From the NCBI GenBank assembly GCA_028708105.1, contig JAQVZR010000028.1, positions 1-11,001 on the forward strand: 11,001 nucleotides of DNA. The letters run 5' to 3'. The stretch is from Desulfoplanes sp. Lineage in GTDB: Bacteria > Desulfobacterota > Desulfovibrionia > Desulfovibrionales > Desulfomicrobiaceae. The notes below the pieces were generated by a model. That model saw only the letters and a program-made list of their open reading frames with translations, was not told the DNA's origin and made no database searches. Shown here in pieces: positions 1-7,339 of this stretch (position 1 is the first letter of the stretch; every line of letters starts with the position of its first letter). A program made the translations under genes and the position numbers.

Positions 1-1267
1 GTTTGAGTCGCAGGTTTCCAAGGGCGGCATTGACCATACCAGGTGCTCCGGCCTGAAAGAAAACGATATCGCCGACTTCAAGACCCAAGACCTCGGTCAG
101 TCCGGCACGTTCTTCATCGCTTAGAAACTTGGCGATGGGTGACTGCCAGGTGTCTTCCTTGATCTTGATCCATGCCAGGCCCATGGCACCATAAATATGT
201 ACGTAGTCCGTATAATCATCAATTTCCTTTCTGGAAAGGACACTGCCGCCGGTTACTTTGAGGGCTTTGACCAGTTCGGCTTTGGCGAAGAGACGGAAAC
301 CCGAACCGCGCACGATATCGGTTACGTCTTTCAAGGGCAGATCGAAACGCAGGTCCGGTTTGTCTACGCCGTAGGATTCCATGGCGTCATCATAGGTCAT
401 GCGCTCGATGGGCAGGGTGATTTCATGACCCAGAGTATCTTTGAAAACCGAGGAAATCAGACCTTCGGCCATTTCCATGACATCATCTTCTTCCACAAAG
501 GACATCTCGATATCAATCTGGGTGAACTCGGGCTGACGGTCAGCCCGCAGGTCTTCGTCCCGGAAACAGCGCACGATCTGGTAATAGCGTTCTAATCCAC
601 CGACCATGAGCAGCTGTTTGAAGAGCTGGGGAGATTGGGGCAGGGCATAAAAGGAACCCGGGTTGACCCGGCTGGGAACCAGAAAATCCCGGGCACCTTC
701 AGGGGTGCTTTTGGTCAGAATGGGGGTCTCGGTCTCAATAAAGTTCAAACTGTCCAGGTAGCGGCGTACACTCTGGGTTGTTTTGTGGCGCAGGATTAGA
801 TTTTTGACCATGCTGGGGCGACGTAGATCCAGGTATCGGTATTTGAGCCGCAGGTTTTCGGATACGTCCACCCGGTCTTCGATGGGGAAGGGAGGGGTTT
901 TGGCGGTATTTAAGAGCTTGAATTCCTGGACAAGCACTTCGATTTCGCCGGTTTGCATTATTGGATTGATCATGTCCCCGGGGCGGGCAAGAACACGGCC
1001 TTTGACCGCCAGAACAAATTCTGTGCGCAGGTTGCCTGCCTGTTTCAGAATATCAGCATGTTCCTCGGGGGAAAATTTGATCTGGGTTAGTCCTTCCCGA
1101 TCCCTGAGGTCGATAAAGATAATCCCGCCGTGATCGCGTCTGTACTGAACCCAGCCCATGAGACAAACGTCCTGGCCTATATTCTCTTTGCGTAGATCGC
1201 CACAGCTATGGCTTCGTTTCCACCCATCCATTGTATCAAGCTGTAAATCTGTCTGTCGTTCGTCCAT
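1..1267 (-). CDS. aspS: Aspartyl-tRNA synthetase, N-terminal part (runs off left edge)
   Basis: Class II aminoacyl-tRNA synthetase that charges tRNA-Asp (or tRNA-Asp/Asn in lineages lacking AsnRS) in the cytoplasm. About 422 codons are present; the usual bacterial length is near 590-610, so the C-terminal part lies beyond base 1. The N-terminal OB-fold anticodon-binding region starts with HSCGDLRKENIG and contains GWVQYRRDHGG. The catalytic domain shows the class II motif 2 (FRDEDLRADRQPEFTQID, about residues 235-252), and the visible end lies in the bacterial insert (GAD) domain. I chose the ATG at 1267, giving an 18-residue lead (MDERQTD...) before HSCGDL, because AGGG sits 9 nt upstream. 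The in-frame ATG at 1231 has no ribosome binding site. It lies 132 bp downstream of hisS on the same strand, so the two are probably cotranscribed. Identity is certain; the start is likely. Confidence 0.95.
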   Translation of the reverse strand, partial: MDERQTDLQLDTMDGWKRSHSCGDLRKENIGQDVCLMGWVQYRRDHGGIIFIDLRDREGLTQIKFSPEEHADILKQAGNLRTEFVLAVKGRVLARPGDMINPIMQTGEIEVLVQEFKLLNTAKTPPFPIEDRVDVSENLRLKYRYLDLRRPSMVKNLILRHKTTQSVRRYLDSLNFIETETPILTKSTPEGARDFLVPSRVNPGSFYALPQSPQLFKQLLMVGGLERYYQIVRCFRDEDLRADRQPEFTQIDIEMSFVEEDDVMEMAEGLISSVFKDTLGHEITLPIERMTYDDAMESYGVDKPDLRFDLPLKDVTDIVRGSGFRLFAKAELVKALKVTGGSVLSRKEIDDYTDYVHIYGAMGLAWIKIKEDTWQSPIAKFLSDEERAGLTEVLGLEVGDIVFFQAGAPGMVNAALGNLRLK

Positions 1268-1399
1268 GGGAAAATGCCCTTTTTTGGTATGATAAAGGAT
1301 ATATGATAAGTAAAGATATAGGATATGCGATTGAAAGGCCCTCGTAGAAGGATCTGTTCCGTCCTGCTGCGGACGGCCTGCCGCACACTGCCTGTTTTT
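1268..1399. other. hisS-aspS intergenic gap with small repeats
   Basis: The 132-bp spacer holds a 6-bp perfect hairpin (CCGTCC at 1359-1364, GGACGG at 1371-1376, loop TGCTGC) that has no T-run on the minus strand, so it is not a convincing terminator. It also holds two direct copies of TATGATAA (1288-1295 and 1302-1309) just upstream of the aspS start. These may be part of an aspS promoter or leader, but no clear -35/-10 pair can be assigned. Confidence 0.3.
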
Positions 1400-2650
1400 T
1401 TAACGTTGCAGCCCAAGGGCCTGTTCCAGATCGTTCTGGCTCACGGCTTTTTGGGCTCCAGTGGCCATGTCCTTGACGATGATCTGGTCTTTTTCCAGCT
1501 CTTCGGGGCCCAGCAGGAGACAGGTTCTGACGTTGTCCTTGTTGGCCTGGCGCAAGAGGCTTTTGACGCTTTTGGCGTCAAAGCTGACTTCACCGGAAAA
1601 GCCCTTGTCCCTGAGGTGCTGGGCAATGATCATGGCCCGATTCAGGGCACTGGTGTCCAGGACCGCCAGAAAAAAATCCAGCTGGCTGGTTCCAATGTTA
1701 TCCAGGAGCAGGGCCAACCTTTCCATACCGCAGGCAAATCCAAGCCCGGGCAGATCCGGTCCGCCGAGTTGTTTGACCAGACCATCGTATCTGCCGCCAC
1801 CGGCCACGGATGATTGGGCCCCGATGGCGGTGGACACAATTTCAAAGGTGGTACGCTGGTAGTAGTCCAGGCCGCGGACTAGGCATTCGTTGTGCGTATA
1901 GGGCAGACCCGCTTCGTCCAGGATGGACAGCACCGTGTCAAAGTGTTCCCGGCATGCGGGGCACAGAGAGTCGCTGATCCTGGGAGCATCGGCCACCAGT
2001 GCTTTGCACTGGGGAACTTTGCAGTCCAGCACGCGCAGGGGATTGGTGGAGGCCCGTCTGCGGCAGTCTTCGCACAGTTCTTCGTGATTCAAGCCGTCCA
2101 GAAAGGCTGAAAGGCGTTTGTGGAAAACCGGGCGGCAGGCGGAGCATCCCAGGGAGTTTATTTCCACGCTCAGCTTGTCCAGCCCCAGGGCCTTCAGATA
2201 GGACCAGACCATGAACATGAGTTCGGCATCGGCCTGGGGGGCATCCGTTCCCAGAACTTCCACGTTGACCTGGTGGAACTGGCGCATACGCCCCTTCTGG
2301 GGGCGCTCGTACCGGAACATGGGTCCGCAGGTGAACAGCTTGGCAATGGGATTCTGGGCATAGATTTTATTTTCAATAAAGGCACGCAATACCCCGGCCG
2401 TGGCTTCGGGGCGCAGGGTCAGGGAACGGTTTTTACGGTCCGGGAAGGTGTACATTTCCTTTTGGACCACGTCGGTTTCTTCGCCGATGGAGCGGGAAAA
2501 GAGCTCGGTCTTTTCCACCAGGGGCAGACGAACTTCCTGGCACCCGTATTTGGAAAAGATCTCTCTGGCCGTCTGCTCCATGAATACGAATTTGTCACTT
2601 TCCGGGGAAAAGAGGTCAGAAAAACCTTTGATCTTTTGTATTTTGGACAT
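1400..2650 (-). CDS. hisS: Histidyl-tRNA synthetase
   Basis: Class II synthetase that activates histidine and charges tRNA-His. The 416 residues match the usual ~420. The N-terminus MSKIQKIKGFSDLF is the standard HisRS opening. Motif 2 is FRYERPQKGRMRQFHQ (about 112-127). The HisRS-specific histidine-binding motif LVRGLDYY is at 257-264, and motif 3 (GLGFACGMERL) at 302-312. The C-terminal anticodon-binding domain follows from about 325. Eight cysteines in four pairs lie between residues 169 and 233 (GCSACR, LCEDCR, DCKVPQC, LCPACR), in the insertion region. This pattern occurs in HisRS of several lineages and may bind zinc. No Shine-Dalgarno sequence is obvious before the ATG at 2650. A hairpin followed by a T-run (2668-2698) lies in the leader and could attenuate expression. 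Transcription probably continues into aspS. Confidence 0.98.
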   Translation of the reverse strand: MSKIQKIKGFSDLFSPESDKFVFMEQTAREIFSKYGCQEVRLPLVEKTELFSRSIGEETDVVQKEMYTFPDRKNRSLTLRPEATAGVLRAFIENKIYAQNPIAKLFTCGPMFRYERPQKGRMRQFHQVNVEVLGTDAPQADAELMFMVWSYLKALGLDKLSVEINSLGCSACRPVFHKRLSAFLDGLNHEELCEDCRRRASTNPLRVLDCKVPQCKALVADAPRISDSLCPACREHFDTVLSILDEAGLPYTHNECLVRGLDYYQRTTFEIVSTAIGAQSSVAGGGRYDGLVKQLGGPDLPGLGFACGMERLALLLDNIGTSQLDFFLAVLDTSALNRAMIIAQHLRDKGFSGEVSFDAKSVKSLLRQANKDNVRTCLLLGPEELEKDQIIVKDMATGAQKAVSQNDLEQALGLQR

Positions 2651-2667
2651 AGTTTATATATGTTGTG

Positions 2668-2698
2668 AAAAAAGGTTGGCAGACGCCTGAACGTCTGC
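2668..2698 (-). terminator. Hairpin plus T-run in the hisS leader (terminator or attenuator)
   Basis: A perfect 7-bp stem (GCAGACG at 2679-2685, CGTCTGC at 2692-2698, 6-nt loop) is followed on the minus strand by CAACC and then six T residues (2673-2668). It lies only 18-48 bp upstream of the hisS ATG, so a hisS transcript must cross it unless the promoter lies inside the last 20 bp. It is therefore either an attenuator or a chance hairpin. The 5-nt gap before the T-run weakens it as an intrinsic terminator. Confidence 0.35.
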
Positions 2699-2861
2699 TT
2701 GAGGTGCAGAAACGTACCTGCATAGTGGATCACGGGGCTGTTGTCAAAAAACAGAATGTGGTTCGCATTCCGTGCGCATTTTAGTATGACAATGATATTT
2801 TATTGGCTGTTGGCACAGGTGTCTTCGGCTCAGCACATAGAGAGCAACAATAAGGATAGGT

Positions 2862-4649
2862 ATGCCCGAACAAAACGCCCCGGCAACGTTTTCCATGGTC
2901 AGCAAATGGACCCTGTACTGTGTAGGGATTGGTCTGGTGGCCGGGATCGGAGCCATTGTTTTTCATTTTTTGTGTGATGTGGGGTTCCATTTTTTTATGC
3001 ACCAGCTGGCCGGGTATCATCCCCCGTCACCGGCCGGGGAGCATTCCTTATTTGAAGATCCTGAGACCGAACTGGTGCGCTACATGCTTCTTATTCTGCC
3101 CTGCATCGGCGGATTGGTGAGTGGTTTTCTGGTGTACACCTTTGCTCCGGAGGCCGAGGGGCACGGCACAGACGCTGCCATTGATGCCTATCATAACAAG
3201 GGGGGGCTTATCCGTGCCCGGGTTCCCTTTATCAAGACCCTGGCATCGGTCATTACCCTGACCTCTGGAGGTTCAGGGGGCAGAGAAGGACCCATCGCTC
3301 AGATCGGGGCGGGGTTTGGTTCGTTTCTGGCGACGAAGCTCAAGCTGTCCCGCCGGGAACGCCGAATCATGCTGGCTGCCGGCATGGGTGCGGGTATCGG
3401 GGCTATTTTCCGTGCCCCCCTGGCGGGAGCCCTTTTTTCAGCGGAAGTCCTGTACAAAGATCCGGATATTGAGCCCGAGGTGCTCATTCCCTCTGGCATG
3501 GCTTCGGTGGTTGCGTACTGCACCTTTTGTGCGGTCTTTGGCTGGGGTTCTCTGTTCCATTCCCCGGATTTTACGTTCAGTGATCCCGTAGAGCTTATCC
3601 CGTATATCCTTCTGGCCTTTGTGGTCACAGGATTCGGCTGGCTGTACGTGCGTTTTTTTTACGGGATCACCGGATTGTTCCGTAAATGGAAGATACCCAA
3701 CCATATCAAACCGGCCATTGGCGGATTGATCACCGGGATGATCGGCTTTTTTCTGCCCCAGACCCTTTCCTTCGGGTACGGCTACATGCAGCAGGCCATC
3801 AACAACGAATTATCCATCATGTTTCTGTTGGCCCTCTGTCTGGGCAAGATTCTAACCACCTCGTTTACCATCGGTTCGGGTGGTTCAGGAGGGGTGTTTG
3901 GTCCTTCGGTGGTTATCGGCGGGGCCGTGGGCGGAGTGGTGGGCAATCTTGCCAATGTGTGTATCCCCGGTCTTGTGGGAAACCCTGGTTCCTTTGTGGT
4001 CGTGGGCATGGCCGGATTTTTTACGTCCGTTTCCAACACCCCCATTTCTACGATTATTTTTATCAGTGAAATGACCAACTCCTATCATCTCCTGCTCCCC
4101 AGTCTGCTGGTCTGTTCCATTTCCTATATGATTTCTAAAAAATGGACCATTTATGTTAAGCAGGTCCAGAGTAAGATCGATTCTCCAGCCCATGCGGGTG
4201 ATTTTTTTGTGGATGTTCTGGAACGTATCCGGGTTCGGGATCTCAAGGATCGCTTGGTCCAACCGACCATGGTGCGTAATGATATGCCCCTGTCCCGGTT
4301 CAAGGAAATATTCAGCCACACTAAACAACATTATTTTCCCGTTGTGGATAGCCGGAATCGTTTTGTGAGTATTTTTTCATCTACGGATATCCGTGAGATT
4401 CTGTTCGACAAAGGGCTGGATGAACTGGTGGTCATGGGAGATATCGGGACCAGGGAAATTCTGGCTACCACTCTCAATGAGGATCTCAATACCGTGTTGG
4501 GGCGGTTGACGGTCAGGAATATCGACAGTCTGCCGGTGGTCAAGGCAGGCGATCCCTATACCTTGATAGGGATGCTCCCGAGGCGGGCAGTCATTGATTT
4601 TTATAATGGTCAGGTGGAGGCGATGAAAAAACGGGTGGAAGAGGGATGA
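2862..4649 (+). CDS. ClC-family chloride channel/antiporter with C-terminal CBS domains
   Basis: Integral inner-membrane protein of the ClC family, which moves Cl- or related anions passively or in exchange for H+. At 595 residues it has the transmembrane ClC core (about 15-435) and a cytoplasmic pair of CBS domains (about 458-515 and 523-583) of the kind that bind adenine nucleotides. Family motifs visible: GSGGREGP at 137-144, with the external gating glutamate at 142; GAIFRAPLAGALFSAEV (180-196); GSGGSGGVFGP (338-348, the GxFxP motif); and a tyrosine at 408 in NSYHLLLP, matching the central tyrosine. The first selectivity motif, GSGIP in the E. coli protein, is GHGTD (100-104), so the central serine is replaced by histidine. 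AAGGA lies about 7 nt before the ATG. It is divergent from hisS. Whether it is a channel or exchanger, and which anion it moves, cannot be read from sequence. Confidence 0.95.
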   Translation: MPEQNAPATFSMVSKWTLYCVGIGLVAGIGAIVFHFLCDVGFHFFMHQLAGYHPPSPAGEHSLFEDPETELVRYMLLILPCIGGLVSGFLVYTFAPEAEGHGTDAAIDAYHNKGGLIRARVPFIKTLASVITLTSGGSGGREGPIAQIGAGFGSFLATKLKLSRRERRIMLAAGMGAGIGAIFRAPLAGALFSAEVLYKDPDIEPEVLIPSGMASVVAYCTFCAVFGWGSLFHSPDFTFSDPVELIPYILLAFVVTGFGWLYVRFFYGITGLFRKWKIPNHIKPAIGGLITGMIGFFLPQTLSFGYGYMQQAINNELSIMFLLALCLGKILTTSFTIGSGGSGGVFGPSVVIGGAVGGVVGNLANVCIPGLVGNPGSFVVVGMAGFFTSVSNTPISTIIFISEMTNSYHLLLPSLLVCSISYMISKKWTIYVKQVQSKIDSPAHAGDFFVDVLERIRVRDLKDRLVQPTMVRNDMPLSRFKEIFSHTKQHYFPVVDSRNRFVSIFSSTDIREILFDKGLDELVVMGDIGTREILATTLNEDLNTVLGRLTVRNIDSLPVVKAGDPYTLIGMLPRRAVIDFYNGQVEAMKKRVEEG

Positions 4650-4714
4650 TCCGGGTCGTCTGGAGGAATAATTTTTCAAGAACATTTTGTGGATAGGTAT
4701 AGTGTGAGCAACTT

Positions 4715-5143
4715 ATGACATTTGAAATCCATCCTCAATTGATAGCCGATTGCCATCATCTGGGATCGTTGTCCGTCTGTCATGTCCTTCTGCACAAAAA
4801 TGCTATCCTGCCGTGGTTTATTCTGGTCCCCGAAGTTGGGGATGAAGATTTCCTTGATGTGGACCCGGAGATCAGAAACCAGATCGTGCAGGAAGCCGCA
4901 TGGATCTCGGCGTTTATCAAGACAACCATGCGTTGTTCCAAAACCAATGTTGCCGCTATCGGCAATGTTGTCCGTCAGCTCCACGTCCATATTGTGGGCA
5001 GAAATCCCGGAGATGCCTGCTGGCCCCAGCCTGTATGGGGGAATCTGAATACGGTTGCTTCATATACGACAAAGGATCTTGCAGAGATCCTGCACGCGAT
5101 GCAGCATGGTGATGTATGGGGTGAGCAGTTTACGCCTTGCTGA
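4715..5143 (+). CDS. HIT (histidine triad) family protein
   Basis: Small soluble nucleotide-binding protein (142 residues) of the HIT superfamily, whose members hydrolyse or transfer nucleoside phosphates. The signature is QLHVHIVGR at 88-96. The catalytic histidine in the middle of the triad is present (H92), as is the first (H90); the third position is Val, as in a proteobacterial subgroup of HIT proteins. Other subgroup features are CHVLLHKNAILPWFILVP (22-39), NVAAIGNVV (78-86) and WPQPVWG (103-109). The substrate is not predictable. It starts 65 bp after the ClC gene on the same strand and could share its transcript. The upstream in-frame TAG at 4700-4702 makes the ATG at 4715 the only start; its ribosome binding site is weak. 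Confidence 0.9.
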   Translation: MTFEIHPQLIADCHHLGSLSVCHVLLHKNAILPWFILVPEVGDEDFLDVDPEIRNQIVQEAAWISAFIKTTMRCSKTNVAAIGNVVRQLHVHIVGRNPGDACWPQPVWGNLNTVASYTTKDLAEILHAMQHGDVWGEQFTPC

Positions 5144-5575
5144 TTGGTGGACGATTCGTGTTGGGGATTTCAGTTTATCGTTATGCCGTCTTCCGTAGCG
5201 ACAAGGCGTGCCTTGTCGCTACGGAAGACGGCGATATTTCCTTGAATGTCATTGCTGAAAGGCATGAATTGGCCCGTGTGGTGGCGTAAATAGGGAGTTA
5301 TATCCCCAAAGGATTAGAGACGTGCTTCTTGCGGCAGGATGCAGGTTGTTACGGCAAGGCAAAGGTAGTTCATGAACTATGGTTCAGCCCTTTGACACAG
5401 CGGATGTGTTCACTGTTCCCTTTTCAATAAAATCCCTGCATCTTGCGAATGAGATATTGAAGCAAGCAGGATTACCGAAACAGTTTTAGATTCAAATTTA
5501 CCGGCCTAGGCGCGGACTGATCAGCCACGCCGAAAGGGTGTGTCCCTAAGCAATGATCATTTGCTCTCAACCTGG
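5144..5575. other. 432-bp gap after the HIT gene: palindrome and a possible gene fragment
   Basis: Apart from the palindrome at 5185-5232 there is no confident gene. One short plus-strand frame, 5379-5489 (36 residues, ATG preceded two codons earlier by TGA), has a protein-like composition (FDTADVFTVPFSIKSLHLAN) but no ribosome binding site. It may be the tail of a lost gene. The rest looks like non-coding or eroded sequence. No T-run terminator for the HIT gene is seen, although the palindrome could act as a 3'-end stabiliser. Confidence 0.4.
5185..5232. repeat. Perfect 23-bp inverted repeat, REP/MITE-like element
   Basis: The arms 5185-5207 and 5210-5232 are exact reverse complements separated by GT. 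Inside each arm is GTAGCGACAAGGC or its complement, so the inner hairpin is bounded by GTAG and CTAC. GTAG-type tetranucleotides at the foot of a hairpin are the hallmark of REP sequences handled by RAYT transposases, and a RAYT gene lies about 1.1 kb away. No T-run follows, so it is not a classic terminator. Confidence 0.8.
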
Positions 5576-6046
5576 TCAATTTTGGGTTATCAAAAACAAA
5601 TTTCCCCACTCCACATGACTTACCGGCAGCTGGTTCAGCTGGTCCCGGAAATGTCGCCATTTGGGCATGAGTGTATCCATCAGGGCCACGAATCGTTGGT
5701 TGTGGGTGGGTTCGATGAGATGGGCCATTTCATGGACAATGATGTATTCCAGATACTCCATTGGTTTTTTGGCCAGGTCGGTGTTCAGGCGGATAGTTCC
5801 AGCGGTGGGGTTGCTACTGCCCCATTTGGTCTTCATTTTTCTGATAAAAAGACGTTCCACTTTTACGCCCACAATCTTTTCCCATTTTGCGATCAGAGGC
5901 CTGGCTTGCTTCCTGAGTTCTTTGCGGTACCAGGTATCGACGATCTCCCTGCGTTTGTTTTCCGGCGTTCCGGGGCGGACGGTGAGGGTGATGTTTGCAT
6001 GTCCCAATTCCACGCGAGGAGCCTGGTCCGCTTCCACAATCCGCAT
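5576..6046 (-). CDS. YgjP-type (DUF45) metallopeptidase, N-terminally truncated, possible pseudogene
   Basis: The 156 residues match the C-terminal two thirds of the YgjP/DUF45 zinc metallopeptidase family. The catalytic HEMAH is at 105-109 with the third ligand at H115 in THNQRF; KMKTKWGSS (70-78), LAKKPMEYLEYIIVHEMAH and MPKWRHFRDQLN are family landmarks. Full-length members are about 230-240 residues and begin with a basic ~80-residue region that is missing here. The frame stays open upstream of the ATG (VWGKRFLM, a conserved family stretch) but meets TAG at 6092-6094, and no other frame upstream resembles the lost part. The ATG at 6046 lies inside a conserved block and has no ribosome binding site. 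This points to a truncated gene rather than a short functional one, although the catalytic site is intact. The RAYT gene starts 289 bp further on and may be linked to the damage. Confidence 0.8.
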   Translation of the reverse strand: MRIVEADQAPRVELGHANITLTVRPGTPENKRREIVDTWYRKELRKQARPLIAKWEKIVGVKVERLFIRKMKTKWGSSNPTAGTIRLNTDLAKKPMEYLEYIIVHEMAHLIEPTHNQRFVALMDTLMPKWRHFRDQLNQLPVSHVEWGNLFLITQN

Positions 6047-6335
6047 CAGAAAACGTTTACCCCATACATTGCAGAAATTGGGACAGGCAAGCTATGCCCG
6101 GATCTGTCTTCACCTGCCATATTTTTGTTCCTCGGCAACGTCTGGCGCGCAGAGATACAGACATCTCCTGTTCAGAGAGGTGCACTGGGCGTTTAACCAT
6201 ATTTTTGGGGGAAACCTCGGAGCAATGGGAGCTTACGGATACGGGCAAGGCAGATTTTGGGCGTGGGGTGCCAAGGCACACTCTTCTGGCCGGGGAATGG
6301 TTGCAAGTCCTGGTTTGTTTGTGGGGTAAACAGGG

Positions 6336-7247
6336 TCAGGTGAGACGTTTGAGGGAGAACACGCCGTCCAGTCCGGCTATCTTCTGGGGCTTTTTTTCTC
6401 CTTTGCATGCGAAATGGTTCCGGAATTTGTCGAAGTGTTCGGATACAAATTCTCTGGAGCCAATGATGCCTGCCTCGGTGAAATAGCGTGTCCTGTATTT
6501 GAGGCGATCGGCAAGGGTCATGCGGTAGCCTTTTTTCTTCTCGGCCTTGACCAGCTTGGGATCAAGGCTGGCACCTTTTCCCGTATCCATTGCTCCGGTT
6601 TCATAGACAAATTTGCGGTAGGCCTGGAAGCGGTCAATGCGGTCGATGTCCCATTCGGCAAGTCCGAAATCAAGGGAGAGAAAGCTGTCCCGGTTGCCCG
6701 TCTGGGCGTGGTAGCCCAGAGAGCACCAGCGGTAGTCCTCGGGGCGCTTCACCATGCCCGCGCGTACGGGATTCAGATCAATGTAGGCCAGGCAGTGTAT
6801 CAGCGTGCGCCCGTTCTGGACGATGACACTTTTGAATCGATCCCCCCAGAGATAGCCTTTCCGGTTGTGTCGCTTGTTGTAATAGCGGGAAAAGCTTTGC
6901 TTGATTTCCTTGATCATTTCCGAGAGCGAACTCCATTTTTGCCTCACAGCTGGGATTTTTTTTTTAGAGAGCAGCGCCTTGGGACCATGAGCCCGGATAG
7001 AGCGTTCATGCAGCTCTTCGTCGGAGACGTGATCTTTGGGAAACATGCGCACGAGCAGGTGAAAATGGTTGTCCATCAGCGCATATCCTAGAATTTCGGT
7101 GAAGTAGATGCGGGAATATCGCTGTATCAATTGCTGCAGGAAGTCTTTGTCCGCGCCATTGAAGGGGAGTCCATCCAGGGCTGTACGGGAAATGACATGG
7201 TACACCGCCGGATTTTTAGAAATAAGAAGCCGGGGAATGCGGGGCAT
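6336..7247 (-). CDS. REP-associated tyrosine transposase (RAYT, IS200-like Y1 transposase)
   Basis: Single-strand HUH-type transposase of the Y1_Tnp family, about 303 residues. The N-terminus PAVYHVISR is typical of the family; the metal-binding HUH motif is NHFHLLV (H61 and H63). The catalytic tyrosine is expected in SFSRYYNKRHNRKGYLWG (Tyr122/123), and LAYIDLNPVRAGMV is the conserved helix after it. A C-terminal segment (GSREFVSEHF) resembles the DNA-binding tail of chromosomal RAYTs. I chose the ATG at 7247 because GGAG lies 6 nt upstream; the ATG at 7259 adds four residues and has no such site. RAYTs are normally single-copy, not flanked by IS ends, and move or maintain short REP palindromes; two REP-like elements lie in this window. 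The length and all key residues suggest an intact enzyme. Confidence 0.9.
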   Translation of the reverse strand: MPRIPRLLISKNPAVYHVISRTALDGLPFNGADKDFLQQLIQRYSRIYFTEILGYALMDNHFHLLVRMFPKDHVSDEELHERSIRAHGPKALLSKKKIPAVRQKWSSLSEMIKEIKQSFSRYYNKRHNRKGYLWGDRFKSVIVQNGRTLIHCLAYIDLNPVRAGMVKRPEDYRWCSLGYHAQTGNRDSFLSLDFGLAEWDIDRIDRFQAYRKFVYETGAMDTGKGASLDPKLVKAEKKKGYRMTLADRLKYRTRYFTEAGIIGSREFVSEHFDKFRNHFACKGEKKPQKIAGLDGVFSLKRLT

Positions 7248-7339
7248 GGCTGTCTCCATGAAAGAGATTTTGGTGGATGGACCATGCGTAGCATAGAATT
7301 GGGGGATGTGCCATACATAGTTTGCCTGTCCCGGATTGA

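Noticed and set aside
197..595. Long plus-strand open frames across aspS and hisS (also 1325-1813 and 2120-2668)
   Set aside because: They are antisense to strongly conserved synthetase genes; their length only reflects the codon structure of the real strand.
1359..1376. Terminator between hisS and aspS
   Set aside because: The 6-bp hairpin has no T-run on the transcribed strand.
6268..6279. GTGCC-AA-GGCAC hairpin as a third REP element near the RAYT 3' end
   Set aside because: The stem is only 5 bp, lacks a GTAG/CTAC foot and has a 2-nt loop; likely chance.
6057..6281. 74-residue minus-strand frame as the missing N-terminus of the metallopeptidase
   Set aside because: It does not resemble the family N-terminus, and it is in a different frame from the conserved VWGKRFL stretch.
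6414..7091. 225-residue plus-strand frame
   Set aside because: It is antisense to the RAYT transposase, whose motifs are unmistakable.
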